DNA of 64,000 nt from Pseudo-nitzschia pungens (taxonomy: Eukaryota > Bacillariophyta > Bacillariophyceae > Bacillariales > Bacillariaceae): contig CM074769.1 in NCBI GenBank assembly GCA_037355855.1, positions 310,001 to 374,000 of the forward strand, given 5' to 3'. Both the position numbers and the translations under genes were made by a program. Of the stretch, positions 11,894-25,332 are shown in pieces; position 1 is the first letter of the stretch; each line of letters starts with the position of its first letter. Below the pieces are notes generated by a model. It made no database searches. It saw only the letters and a program-made list of their open reading frames with translations, and was not told the DNA's origin.

Positions 11894-12321
11894 TACTGTA
11901 CAACTTCTTGTGCTACAAGTAAGGTAAGATTGAACTTACTTCTATCATGTTCCATGCAGGAAAGTTGATGCCAACAGTGTTGTTACTGCTATTGCTGTTG
12001 TCAGATACCTTCCGAACCCTGAACGGACTACAAATTGATAATTCTAGAGGGTAAGATCTTAATCAACGTCGAGGCGATGGCAATGCAATGCAATGAAACG
12101 CGATGAAACGCAATGCATATTTTACTCTTTGTGACAGCATCCTACCGGTATGCCTCGCCTCGATCATCGATCACCAATCACGAACCATTTGGGTGGAAGC
12201 AACCAATTGATTTTTGTCTCGTTGCTTTCCACCCAACTGTGGGACAAACAATCCCCAATGATAATCAGCAAACTCATTTCCCGTTCGTTCCCTCGTTCAC
12301 ACCTCATCTCATCACCCGTGA

Positions 12322-13362
12322 ATGAATCCATCCATCGTCAGAGCCAGCACGATGAACAAGGCCCTGACGAATGCCGCCCGCCGTTCGATCGGCAAGCTCA
12401 AGGCGGAAGACACCGTGTTTTTGCTGTGCGACATCCAGGAGCGCTTCCGGCCCCTCACCTGGCGCGGCGAGACCATCGTCCGAACGGCCAACTACATGAC
12501 CTCCGTGGCCAAGGCGCTGGACATTCCCGTCGTCATCACCCAACAATACACCAAGGTCTTTGGCGAGACCGTGGCCGACACCTTTGCGGACCCCGAACAC
12601 CTCGCGAGCTGCCCGAAATTCGAAAAGAAGCAGTTTTCGATGTGCACCGAGGAGGTCAAGACCGTCCTGGGCAGCCTCAACAAAAAGTCGGTGGTCCTCT
12701 TTGGCATCGAGGCGCACGTGTGCGTCCAGCAGACCTGCCTGGACCTGCTGGAGGACGAGGGCATGGACGTGGACGTCCACCTGATTGCGGACGGCATCAG
12801 CTCCCAGCAACCCTACGACCGGGAGGTGGCCCTGCAGCGCATGGCGCAGTCGGGGGCCTTTCTGACGACGGCGCAGTCCGCGGCTTTTATGCTGATGCAA
12901 TCCGCGGAGCACGCGAATTTCAAGGGTAAGGAGTACCGTAACTCGGACTCGCACTCGGACTCGCATCCGTGTCAATCGATGCATAGGAATGCATGCGCGC
13001 GGATCGCTTGTCCTGCGACTTGCATGCCATCGAAATGGCGTTGCGTGGGCACACAAATCGCGCGACGCATCTATGGCATATTGGTGGTTTTGGAATTGCG
13101 GGAACTAGTTGCGACGGAGCGTCTATGCCACCAGATTGGGTTTGGTGTGCAAACTACCGTACACCTTGAGATGGTTCTAACGTTTTGTTTGTTGTTGTTG
13201 GTTTCTTAATGTGTTTGCGTGTGTGTTGGTTTGCTCGGAAAATTTTTCCGACGGCTGCCGCAACGATACTCGTTCCGTTCCCTTGGAAAAAAAAAAGCCG
13301 TGAGCAAATTGACGGTGCAGCACATGAAACTCCCGAACGAGTTCAACGATGCAATGAAGTAA
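12322..13362 (+). CDS. Isochorismatase-family cysteine hydrolase, 2 exons
   Basis: Exons 12322-12925 and 13298-13362 (intron 372 nt, donor GTAAGG, acceptor after an A-run). They encode 222 aa and end with a short exon reading AVSKLTVQHMKLPNE before a TAA. The family triad is visible: D37 in FLLCDIQERF, a lysine at 102/103 just before FSM, and the nucleophile C134 in EAHVCVQQT. It resembles the ISOC1/YcaC-like branch, whose substrates are mostly unknown, more than true isochorismatases. MNKALTN (residue 11) is a possible alternative start. It converges on BCD1 with only about 70 bp between stop codons. The intron can be read through for some distance, so an unspliced form would have a long nonsense tail. 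Confidence 0.88.
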
Positions 13363-13432
13363 TTGCGAATGAAATTACGGAGTCGCAATTGCGAATGCAA
13401 TCGCTGCTGCCCGCGTCTTCGCCAAAGAAGGC

Positions 13433-14530
13433 TCACGAGGCCCCGGGATTGGTGTCTCCTTCCGCGGGAGTAGGAGCGGCGGCGGCGGTAGTAATAGTAC
13501 TAGCAGCAGTGCTTTCCGCTGCGGTTTCCGTGACGGCCGCGGTCCCGATCGGAAAGCCGTTCAGGTGCTCCCTGGGAACACAATAAATGGTCGGATACTC
13601 GACGATCGTTAATCCCTCCAATGATTTGCGCAACGACTCGTTCTTTTTTAGTTGCGCGTACCTCGGATTGTTCGCTGCACTCGGGAGTCGCTTGATCAGT
13701 AGAACGTAGTCGTCGGGGGACGACGACAAGGGAGCGGGGATGATTCGGTCGACAGGATGATGATGATGATGATTCTTTGTTTTTTGTAGTGCGTTTGCGT
13801 TTGCGTTTGCGTGGAGTTCGGCAACGTGTTTCGAAACGACGCCGAAGAGGTCCTCCTCCTGCTCGGAGATGGCCAGCGAGACCGTGGTGGTTGTGGGAAC
13901 GAGCACCACGTCCACTTTCCACGTGATGACATCTCGGGGACCGCAGTACCAGGAGGAGTTGCTCTTGTGTCGTTCCAGAACCGGCGGCATGATTTTCAGG
14001 GTGATGCCACGGCGCAGGGCCTGCTGGACCAAGCGCTTTGCCTTTTTGTTGATCGATGCCATGGATTTCGGGAGATTCTTGCTTTGTCTGTTATTGGTGT
14101 TGTCATTGGTGTTGCCGTTCGTGTTGCCCATCATCCCAGTCGTCGTCGTAGAAGCAGTCGCTGACAATTTCCCTTCCTCGGCCAGCCGGGAGATCTTGCG
14201 GGCACGGGGCATGGTGTCCAGTACCTCTTCCATGAAAAAATAGTCACTCCGGAGCGTGCTGTCGTTCATGCGGCAGAGCGGGAGGTAGGCACCCCGGGGT
14301 CGTTTTCCGGTACACTTGGTGCGCTTTTTGTGGGCTTGGCAGCACCGGAGGGAGCACGTCCGAATGTTGCAGCCCGGGCACTGGTAGAGCGCGGTTTGTT
14401 CGAAGCATTCCTCGCAGATCCGCCGATACTTTTGGACGGTCTCGTCGCTGTTGCTCTTGCTGCTGTTGTTATGGGTCGACGACGCAGCGCTCGGTGCTCC
14501 GGAGTCGTTCTGGGAGTCAACGCTCGCCAT
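13433..14530 (-). CDS. BCD1: BCD1-like box C/D snoRNP assembly factor (HIT-type zinc finger)
   Basis: 365 aa from MASVDSQ. The N-terminal HIT zinc finger has ordered ligands C39, C42, C51, C54, C59, C63/C64, H67 and C73, followed by KRPRGAYLPL and a SDYFFMEEVL block. This arrangement matches Bcd1/ZNHIT6, which helps assemble box C/D snoRNPs in the nucleolus/nucleoplasm. The middle has Asn/Thr and His-rich low complexity. The C-terminal part (VLLIKRLP, LEGLTIVEYPTIYCV) fits the family's C-terminal domain. The frame is open upstream to 14653, but that part is a translated GGTTNN hexamer repeat (LNLNLN), so I place the start at 14530. The C-terminal alanine/threonine tail is low complexity. Confidence 0.85.
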   Translation of the reverse strand: MASVDSQNDSGAPSAASSTHNNSSKSNSDETVQKYRRICEECFEQTALYQCPGCNIRTCSLRCCQAHKKRTKCTGKRPRGAYLPLCRMNDSTLRSDYFFMEEVLDTMPRARKISRLAEEGKLSATASTTTTGMMGNTNGNTNDNTNNRQSKNLPKSMASINKKAKRLVQQALRRGITLKIMPPVLERHKSNSSWYCGPRDVITWKVDVVLVPTTTTVSLAISEQEEDLFGVVSKHVAELHANANANALQKTKNHHHHHPVDRIIPAPLSSSPDDYVLLIKRLPSAANNPRYAQLKKNESLRKSLEGLTIVEYPTIYCVPREHLNGFPIGTAAVTETAAESTAASTITTAAAAPTPAEGDTNPGAS

Positions 14531-14544
14531 GCCTGTCTGAATGT

Positions 14545-14601
14545 TGTGGTTAAGGTTGAGGTTGTGGTTAAGAGTGAGGTTGAGGTTAAGGTTGAGGTTG
14601 T
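14545..14601. repeat. GGTTNN hexamer microrepeat
   Basis: About nine degenerate hexamers (GGTTAA, GGTTGA, GGTTGT, with one imperfect unit) directly upstream of the BCD1 start. In the BCD1 frame they would read as Asn-Leu repeats. Probably 5' UTR or promoter sequence. Confidence 0.8.
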
Positions 14602-15547
14602 TTCTCTCAAAAAGAAAATTGATTGCGAAAGTGCCGAAATTGTGGGTAAGCACCGAAATCGATTTTAGACGGTAGAAGGCTGTCTCAATGATACCGGTAC
14701 TGTTGGTCGGCTGTCGGAGGTGTTTCGGGTCATTCCTCTTTCTATAGCAGGTGACAGATGAAAGAGGTTGGTGATGTGAACATTGGATGTACTTGTCAGG
14801 GGTTCTTCGTAGCAGTCTGCTTCATTCGGAAACCAAAACGCGTAATCAGTGGAACTATTGTTCTTTCGAGATTGATGATGGGATCATTGAAGATAGACCT
14901 TCGGCCTTTTGACTTCGATTTGGCTTTGATTGGTCTGGATTATTCTGTCTACGATTACACCTAAACCTTATGATAGTATGTAGAATAAATAGAAAAAGTA
15001 GTTACTACACATACCTTACTTCACGAAGCTGTTTACGACCAAATAATTCGGTATTGATTTTGAGAATTAAGGTTACGCAAGGTTGCGGTACAACAGTGGA
15101 AAGAACATACGAGGTCGTCGTTAAAAAATAATGATACTACGTAAGATTACCGTACTGTTTGCTATCTTCATCTGATCCTGTACCGGTACGACTACGTAAG
15201 GTTACTCGTAATCTTACTCGTACTCGTACTCATACTGTACAAACTGAACGAAGGATGATGGATGACGCTTGCACGAGCTAAAGTGGGAGCTGAACAAGAA
15301 ATCGTGGAAAGGGCGTTGAACTTTGGCACATCACTCACGGAAGTCAACAGTTGTTCTGGTACCACACGGTACGAACGTCATCGATTTCGATCGAAGCCTA
15401 TCGCACGATTACGAGCACGTATCCGACCAGAACAAAAATCAGGATGGAATTTTCCGACCCACAAACGAGGATCGAAAGGACGAATTCTCTTTTCGCTGAG
15501 AGCGACACGAACGAACACAGCAGGCAATATAGGACAAGAAGTCAAGC
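14602..15547. other. Intergenic, no firm gene
   Basis: Region between the divergent BCD1 gene and the small gene at 15548. TACCGGTA sits at 14692 and 15181, the second inside a run of GTAAGGTTACTCGTA-type words (15180-15240). Open frames at 15262 and 15351 run into the following gene but in other frames. Confidence 0.55.
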
Positions 15548-15970
15548 ATGTGGAAGGTTTATTTGAAGGATCGACCAGCAAAGTTCGAAAGGCAACAGGC
15601 AATGCGGCGACGCGAGCAAGAGATGCGGTATCTGCACTCCATATTCGTGAAAGTCCTCTGCAATTTCCTAAGGCACGAGGATCCAAACTTGTACTACCGG
15701 ACCGAAGTCATCCGCCAGCACTGTTTTTTTTATCTCAGGGTGGAAGGAAATATCCAGGGATGGGACGGTGTCGCGTTCCTGAATCGACACCTCCTAACAA
15801 TTGTGGGAGAGCGTTACTGGTACAAGTCGCACACGCACATGACGGGCATGGTCTTGAGAAACCTGACAGAGGAGAACAAGGCGGAGGTCTTCGAGGCCAT
15901 CCGAATGTTGTGGGATGTCGTGTTTTATGGTCTCCCCCTCGTGGAGAACCCGAATATCAGGATTTCTTAG
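15548..15970 (+). CDS. Hypothetical protein, 140 aa
   Basis: Family not recognised. The translation has protein-like texture: a charged basic N-terminus (KFERQQAMRRREQEMRYLH), then mixed hydrophobic and aromatic segments (HCFFYLRVEGNIQGWDG, VGERYWYKSHTH, EVFEAIRMLWDVVFYGLP). An in-frame stop lies just upstream of the ATG. A frame ending at 15566 (from an ATG at 15450) reads ESDTNEHSRQYRTRSQ and could be its N-terminus if one base were missing near 15545. An overlapping 306-codon frame on the same strand is less convincing. No introns or targeting signal seen. Confidence 0.5.
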   Translation: MWKVYLKDRPAKFERQQAMRRREQEMRYLHSIFVKVLCNFLRHEDPNLYYRTEVIRQHCFFYLRVEGNIQGWDGVAFLNRHLLTIVGERYWYKSHTHMTGMVLRNLTEENKAEVFEAIRMLWDVVFYGLPLVENPNIRIS

Positions 15971-16276
15971 ATTTCACTATTGTTTCAGCAGCGCCGTCCC
16001 TTACTCGATGTCCAACTTCGCACGGCACTCAACACAGTTCTAATTTTGAAACGCTGAGGTCGCCCATGGTTGCGCGATTCCTAGAAGACAAGTTAACATC
16101 CCGGAATCACACGAACTCAATTGTGTTACAAAATTGTGACCAACGCACGTTCACATACAAGCAAGTACTGCAGTGTCATTAAATCAACATAAAAAGACAA
16201 ATCATACATACATGCAAATAATAATAATCATTTTTTCTGAATAATTCTTTCATTGTGGAAAAAAGTGATGGATTGT

Positions 16277-18115
16277 TTAGTGAGAAAATTGTCGCTTGTC
16301 TCCCGCCTCGCGCTTTCCGTACGGGTTGGAGGCGCTGAAACTGTGGCCGGATCCGAGCCGTTTCTGTTTGGCGTTCTTGTTGTTTCGTTTCACGTTCCGC
16401 TTGTCGCCGCGCGCCGAGAACGCCAGGTCGACCCGGGGAGGAGTCGTGAACCCAAAGGCCAATCCAACAGCCTGCAGGTCCAGCTCGTGCACGTTGTAGA
16501 TTTCGCGGTGGGAGTGGCTGGCGTAGGCCAGGAGATAACTCCGGTAGGCATCCCGGGCCGACTTGTTAAGGTAATAGTTTTTCTCTATCAGTGACTGGAG
16601 CTGGGACTGCACGTTTGCGATCTTGGACGTCGGAAACTCGTATTCGTTCAGGGTCACCCGGGCGGCGCTCTGCAGGTAACGGAGGAATCCCGTCTCCTGG
16701 GGTGTCAAAAACATTAACGCCCGTCCCGAGCCGGTAGCACCACGAGCGGTCCGACCCACGCGGTGGACGTATTCCCTGGGGTCGTCCGGAGGATCGAACT
16801 GGATGATCCAATCGACCTCGGGGATGTCGAGCCCGCGTGCCGCAACATCCGTACACAATAGAGTAGCGGTCTTGGCCTTCTGGAACTGAAAGAACGTCGT
16901 GGTGCGCTTGACCTGCTTTTGTCGGCCGTGGATGTCCAAGACCGGGATGTCGATGTAGTTCAGAAGTTCTGCATGAAATTTCACAGAGTTACATGAGGAC
17001 AAAAACACCATGATCTTTTTGTTCTTGTTCTTCTTCAAGAATGTAAAGAGAAGCAAAAACCGCTTGTCCGAGGGACACGTGACGTAACCTTGTTCGAGAT
17101 TTTCTGCTGTAGCCTCTTTGTTATTTGACTCGACTTCGACGTAAATAGCATTTTTTGGGTTGATGGACAGCCTTGCAAGATCCTCGACCTTTTTGGTCTG
17201 TGTCGCAGAGAATAGCATGGTCTGGCGTTCCTTGGGAAGCATCTTGACAATGGCACGAAGATCGTCTTCGAACCCGATTTCGAGAATTCGATCGGCTTCG
17301 TCCATGCAAAACACCAACAGGTTACGAGTCACGAACCCCTGGGAGTTTTGAAGGTGATCCAGCAACCGACCAGGTGTAGCGATCACAATATTTACCCCCT
17401 TTCGCAGACGCTCGGCTTCCGTCTTTCGGTTGGCTCCTCCCATAATTAGTCCGTACGTCAAAGTCGATTTTTCCCCAAGCAACTCCTTGCATACCCCATA
17501 GATCTGCATCGCTAGCTCTCTTGTGGGGGACAATATCATAGCTCCCGTTCCGTTGCGAGTGTGGAATCTTGCCTTTCGTAACAACTCGACAATGGGTACC
17601 AAAAAGGCGAGAGTTTTTCCGCTTCCGGTTTGCGCCGCTCCGATCAAATCCTTTCCAGCCAACAACGGTGGGATCGATTTCGATTGAATCTTTGTCATCT
17701 TTTCGTGGCCCATCTTGTTGATGGCTTCCTTCGTTTCGTCGGTAAGAGGCAAAGACGCAAATGTTTGTTCGGAGAAGAATCCCTTCTTTGCGCCACTGGA
17801 TTCGGCCTCGGTGGATTCTTCATTGTCGTCGGCTATGTTCTCCTCGTCTGCCTTCTTTTTCTTCTTCTTTTTCTTCTTCTTTTCCTTCTTTTCCCCGCCA
17901 TCATCTGCATCGTTATCGTCCTCGACCTTTCTCTTCTTCTTGCTCTTGGAGGAAGATTCTTGGGTCTCGGTGGCGGATGTTATATCTTTTTCTTCATTTT
18001 CTTCATTTTCGTCGGAAACGAGGGTCGAAACGTTCTCATCAGCGACAGTGACAGGATCCTCCTCTTCGGTCCTGGTTTTGCTCTTTGATCTGCGTCTCTT
18101 TTCTTTTTTTGCCAT
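16277..18115 (-). CDS. HAS1: DEAD-box ATP-dependent RNA helicase HAS1/DDX18
   Basis: 612 aa from [10 protein letters not shown] long Lys/Glu-rich N-terminus (about 1-110) precedes the helicase core: Walker A AQTGSGKT (161-168), PTRELA (197-202), TPGR (247-250), DEAD (272-275), SAT (303-305), and HRVGRTARG in domain 2. The Ala-rich C-terminal region and the ending FSASNPYGK resemble the Has1/DDX18 tail (GFSxxNPYGK). Has1 remodels pre-rRNA/snoRNA complexes in the nucleolus during 60S (and 40S) ribosome synthesis. No introns. The frame stays open to 18379, but those residues look like untranslated sequence, so the internal ATG before the basic tail is preferred. Convergent with the small gene at 15548. 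Confidence 0.94.
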   Translation of the reverse strand: MAKKEKRRRSKSKTRTEEEDPVTVADENVSTLVSDENEENEEKDITSATETQESSSKSKKKRKVEDDNDADDGGEKKEKKKKKKKKKKADEENIADDNEESTEAESSGAKKGFFSEQTFASLPLTDETKEAINKMGHEKMTKIQSKSIPPLLAGKDLIGAAQTGSGKTLAFLVPIVELLRKARFHTRNGTGAMILSPTRELAMQIYGVCKELLGEKSTLTYGLIMGGANRKTEAERLRKGVNIVIATPGRLLDHLQNSQGFVTRNLLVFCMDEADRILEIGFEDDLRAIVKMLPKERQTMLFSATQTKKVEDLARLSINPKNAIYVEVESNNKEATAENLEQGYVTCPSDKRFLLLFTFLKKNKNKKIMVFLSSCNSVKFHAELLNYIDIPVLDIHGRQKQVKRTTTFFQFQKAKTATLLCTDVAARGLDIPEVDWIIQFDPPDDPREYVHRVGRTARGATGSGRALMFLTPQETGFLRYLQSAARVTLNEYEFPTSKIANVQSQLQSLIEKNYYLNKSARDAYRSYLLAYASHSHREIYNVHELDLQAVGLAFGFTTPPRVDLAFSARGDKRNVKRNNKNAKQKRLGSGHSFSASNPYGKREAGDKRQFSH

Positions 18116-18832
18116 CTTTGCACACCTCCTTTGGAATGTTGAACCTCGTACCGACTTCTTCAACGTTCCTTTGCTTTGGAACAATAACCAGAGACGCAGA
18201 TGGGAAACATCGTCGCACGGTTCATGTTTTCCGACTTCACAGACGTCAACATCGTTTCGAGAATTCAGATTTTCTCTTTCTTCTCGATGCAACGCAAAGT
18301 CAATGGCGCGGAGGGAGTTGCTGTCGCATTTGGATGACTGACAGACAAGGGATTGTTGACTAGCCCGATTCATCATCATAAGCGTTTATTTTTGGTTACA
18401 CCGTGCGACTTGCGCGCGACCGGCAGGTCAACAAGGTGGAACGTGATTCGTGGATTCAGTCCACAAGTCACAAGAAGAAATACTAATTAAAAAAATAATG
18501 AATCTCAACAAAGATCGAGGTGATGATCGTCATGATTGGTGATGTAAATCTTCACTGTTGTTGAATAAGGTACTTCAGTTTTGATTCCGATTTTCCGATT
18601 TCCGATTCCGATGTTGTATCGGACCAACTCAAAGTGAGTATCACAATCCTCGACTGCAGTAGGAACAGGTGACGAACAGCTGCCTCGCAACATCCCCGTA
18701 GTCACGCAACAAAGACGGAAACTCGGTAAAGGACTTGAGGCAAAAAGTGGACGGCACAGACACCAATTTTCACGACATCGTGTGATTTGTGATTTCATCT
18801 GCAAAAGAACCTCAACTTTTTCTCTTTCAGCC
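18116..18832. promoter_or_regulatory. Divergent promoter region between HAS1 and the nucleotide-sugar transporter
   Basis: 717 bp separating two genes transcribed away from each other. No TATA box or other core element could be assigned with confidence. A minus-strand frame at 18505-18894 is not convincing. Confidence 0.45.
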
Positions 18833-20346
18833 ATGATTTCCTCCACCACTAGAAGTTCGAGGAGCAGAAACAATGAGAACCCAAGACGAAGCATTCAACC
18901 CTTCCCAACATTTCGTTCCTTCCAAGTATACGGGACGAAAGCGAGCGAAAATGGCGGTAACGATCTAGTCGTTTCGCAGCCTGCGAACTCTTCTTTTGTA
19001 CCATTCCTGCCTAACTCAGTCGTTTCGTCGAGTAAGTGCTGTAACAAGCTGGGACAGTCAACATTGATCTATCGAATATTTCTTTCTCAACACCTTCTCA
19101 CTGCCAACTCATACCGCACACTCTAACGTTGGTCTTCCAGTTGGTCCAGCTTCTCTTGTCGGCGGTACGGCAGCAATTTACACGTCCTTGCTCCACCATC
19201 CTAATTCCATGTTGAATAATCTTTCTTTTGTTCTCATGATGATGCTGGCCATCCAGTATGCAGTGCAGCCTCGGCTTTCTCGGAAATACATTTCTCCACA
19301 AGTCAAGAAACAATCGGTCGCCCTCGTAGAAGAAGTTGCCAAGACTAGTTTTGCCGCCGCGGTCTTCTTTTCGAAATCATCCGCTGAAGTTCAGGGCGCT
19401 CTAAAAGGTACGACGATAACGGCAATGGTTTATGACTAACCCGTAGTCAAAAGAAAACTCTGGTTCTCAACTGGGATATATCCTTCTGTTTGTCATTTCT
19501 GGTACTGCAGATTGGACACTATCGTCGTCTCTCGCATGCGCTGGCGTGCCTGCCGTTTTGTACGCGCTGCAAGGGGTTTTGCAGTACGTCTCGTATCAAC
19601 AACTTGACTCCGTTACGTTTAATGGTTTGACACAAACGAAGACGTTGAGTGCTGCATTGTGTTGCTGGTTGATTATGGGAAAACCGCAGTCGCTACTACA
19701 AATGGTTGCATTGGGAATATTATTCGCGTCCACTTTAGTATTTCAAGGATATATTCAGATTGGATCATTCGGAAAAAGGAATAACGAAAAGATCCAAGCT
19801 AACGACGCCCAACAAAAAAGGAAATCGGGAGAAAGTGTTTCGAATGCAACACCATTGGAAAAAACCGAAATTAGTACGTCAAGAAAGGTTGATGATTGGT
19901 GGTGGCTTGGCGTAACCCCGTGTTTAGGGGCTGCATTTTTAAGCGGCTTGGCTGGGGCCTTGTCTCAGAAAGGCTTGCAGGCCACGGGGATCCGAGGGCG
20001 AGACCCATTTTTGTATACCATGGAGGTGTCCCTTTTCTCCGCTGTCACATTATTGATCAGTATGGCGAGGTCGGGATCATTAGACCTAGACTGGCGACGA
20101 CAAAAGTCGCATTGGAGCTGGAAGACCCTGATACCAATATTAATGAAGGCCTTTAGTGGCGTGTTGACAGCCTTGGTGCACAAATACGCCGGCTCAGTAT
20201 CAAAGGGCTTTGCCCTAATGTTTGGTCTAGTTCTATCAAATATGATTCAGCTAAGAGCGAAGCAAGAATCACTGCAATCATACCAAGTCGTTGGTACGAT
20301 CATGATCATGGTGTCAACGTGGCTTCACTTTACTAATCCGGTCTAA
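18833..20346 (+). CDS. Nucleotide-sugar transporter family protein (SLC35A-like), 3 exons
   Basis: Exons 18833-19031, 19141-19407 and 19511-20346, both introns about 105 nt with GT-AG ends and consistent phase 1, giving 433 aa. A polar N-terminus is followed by a multi-helix hydrophobic protein. The block LQYVSYQQLDSVTFNGLTQT-K matches the Nuc_sug_transp signature (helices around the ligand path). The late block LVHKYAGSVSKGFALMFGLV matches the family's conserved KYAD-xxxKGFA segment. These antiporters carry UDP- or CMP-sugars into Golgi/ER in exchange for the monophosphate; the sugar cannot be read here. A hydrophilic loop (about 250-290) divides the two halves. The exact start is uncertain: a ttctctttcag sits just before the chosen ATG, so an upstream exon is possible. 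Confidence 0.82.
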
Positions 20347-23296
<2,950 letters not shown>

Positions 23297-23385
23297 ATCC
23301 AGTTTGTCGCACAGAATATATTACATCTGAAATCTCCAAGAAATGTTTCATCTTGAAGATTCATTTTCATGTAATACAACTTTCT

Positions 23386-23484
23386 GTTTTGTTTGCGGGA
23401 GCAACACACGATACAGCTGAGATTCATTATCGAATACCGCTTGAACCTGAACATGGTAATGCATGCGCGAGGGAACAACAAAAC
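23386..23484 (+). promoter_or_regulatory. TPP (THI-element) riboswitch in the THIC 3' region
   Basis: About 90-190 nt past the THIC stop, same strand. The conserved THI-box parts occur in order: GCTGAGA at 23416-23422, CTTGAACCTGAA at 23440-23451, the GGTAAT bulge at 23455-23460, and CGCGAGGGAAC ending at 23476. The outer arms 23386-23395 and 23476-23484 are complementary (GTTTTGTTTG with CAACAAAAC) and form P1. CATG/CATG arms around GGTAATG form the distal helix. The element binds thiamine diphosphate; in plants a 3'-UTR copy controls THIC splicing, and predicted copies in diatom THIC genes are known. The mechanism used here cannot be told from sequence. Confidence 0.93.
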
Positions 23485-23892
23485 AACTGGAGTAAAACAT
23501 GATTCTGTGACGAGCAACGAAAGTAGAATTAATCGAAATCGGCATTAAGTTCACACCATATAATCAAACAAGCTGTTGCAGCACTGTTTAGTGTATTAAA
23601 CACAGACGTGAAGTAAATGTTGGTAAAAATAGTTCCTGGATTCAGAGATCACCTCGCAAAATGAAGACATTGGGTTAGGTAATTACCGTATGATCTACTG
23701 AGAATGGTTTGTGCCTTATGATATCGTGCGTCGGGAGGTTTTTGTACTTCGTTAGAGGTTAGGCGAGAATAGTTCATGGATCAGTGTCCATTATTACAAG
23801 AAAGAATGCCCAATAAGGTCTTAGCACTTTTAAGGAAGACAGTGCTCGACGACTTGTCGACAGTAAAAAAGTAATGCTAACAAATGAAGACG
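23485..23892. other. Intergenic, no gene seen
   Basis: Downstream of the riboswitch and upstream (in sequence order) of the minus-strand tRNA. No coding or RNA signal recognised. Confidence 0.5.
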
Positions 23893-23966
23893 TACAGTGG
23901 ATGGGAATCGAACCCACGACCTCAGCTGTGTTAAAGCCGCGTCATAACCAACTAGACCACCTCTGC
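23893..23966 (-). tRNA. tRNA-Val (anticodon AAC)
   Basis: On the minus strand the cloverleaf reads: acceptor GCAGAGG with CCACTGT (one A-A mismatch at pair 5-68, one G-U at pair 1-72), D arm with TAGTTGGTTA, anticodon stem CGGCT/AGCTG around the loop TTAACAC (anticodon AAC, valine), and T arm GTGGG-TTCGATT-CCCAT. No intron; CCA is not encoded. The one acceptor mismatch is the only blemish. Confidence 0.9.
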
Positions 23967-25332
23967 TTTCTTCGTTGCAACGTTAGTGTCTACCCGTCTT
24001 CCTTCAAATCTAGTGTAACGGTACGCAAATGACGGTTGATGGGACTTCCGGCAACCAATTTCTCAAAAAGGCTATCCTGAGCAATTCTTTCTTGTTTAGT
24101 ACAACAAGATACAACTCTCATTGATTTGATGCTTGTCTCCTTCTTCGTAATGAAGTGCTGAACTCAATATTCTTTATGTCGTACACCATGTCGTTGTTGT
24201 TTTCCGTGTCATAGTACTACTACTAGTACTAGTAGTACTAGTATTTTGTTGGCAAAATGTGCTGATCAACATAGAGTAGTCGCTTCTTTCAATGCAAAGG
24301 TACTACTACTATGCTCAGCAAATACTTCCAATTTGTTTCTTGATTGTCATCTAGTACTCCATCAATAGTAGCTTCATCGCTATGGATTGCTTCAAATTAT
24401 ATTGTGCAGTACTATGATTGAAGGAGGATGCTGGCATACCGAGTTTCTTCTGTCGTGTAGAAAATTCGAAAACAATAAGATTGGTCTTCAACAAGCAACC
24501 CATCACATCACCAGCTCTGATTCAATCGACAAAAGCCTTCATCGTTTTGCTCCCGGTCAATTGTGGACAAGTTTGCATCACAGAAGCAACTTGGAAAGGA
24601 ATACAGAAAACTGTAACCATTGAAAGCGGATTCTGAATCCATAGAAGATGATTGCTTCGTCCCGTGCTTTGTTCAGGGTGCTCGTACTACGCTACGAACT
24701 GTGGTGTTGTCTAGTACGAGTGCTTTTTTAAGAATTACTTTGAGATCAAAATGCCAACTTAGTTGTCACAAATATCATCACCGAGTTACTGTTAGAGGAA
24801 TACGAGCCCGAACTTTCACATTTTGAACAAAAGTTCGTAAAGTTTCTTATTGCCGACCAAGCGGTGCTCTTGTCAACTGCATTCTAGCAGTATTTCAGCA
24901 ACCTCCATTTTCGAGTTCGAAGCATCTGCTAAACCCAAAAGATGATCTCAGCGAAGTTGTACTACACGTATGAATGCCATGAGTTGTTTGATTTTCCATT
25001 CGTTCCATGTTAGAAGAAGCTAAGGCGACGTTCGGCTTCATTTAGCATTTTTTCCTCCTTCCAAAGAAAAGTTTTCGAAGGAAGAAGAAAACAATTCAAA
25101 AGTTTCTTTGCATTGTTATAAATGATACCACGACGAACAGACATTTTCTCACTTGTGATAAAGCCTTGTGGTCTACCATCGTGGTAAAACTAATGCAGAA
25201 AGCTATCGGGTGTCTCACAGGAAATTGGTTCCGAAACTATCAATTAAAAAATAGATTATAATAATCATCATTCCGTCAAATCGCTGAAACGCACTCGAGT
25301 CGTCGTCGTTGCCTCCCGCGTGAATTGCTGCA
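23967..25332. other. Intergenic, microsatellite-bearing
   Basis: AT-rich. An AGTACTACTAGTAC-type microsatellite lies at about 24213-24245. Small overlapping frames at 24387-24826 have no supporting pattern. The end is the 3' flank of the LON-domain gene. Confidence 0.55.

Noticed and set aside
12304..13056. 250-codon minus-strand frame opposite the isochorismatase gene
   Set aside because: Antisense shadow rich in Arg/His; it also extends across the intron.
15262..16182. 306-codon frame overlapping the 140-aa gene
   Set aside because: Arg/Gly/Pro/Ser-rich with no ordered segments; the overlapping shorter frame has better protein texture.
18116..18379. 88-residue N-terminal extension of HAS1
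   Set aside because: Open but with Ser/Cys/Arg composition unlike the family; the internal start before the basic tail is more typical.
18505..18894. 129-codon minus-strand frame starting with a hydrophobic leader
   Set aside because: Overlaps the first exon of the transporter and has no conserved pattern after the leader.
24020..24110. Possible box C/D snoRNA (TGATGGG ... CTGA)
   Set aside because: Only loose matches to boxes C and D, no terminal stem.
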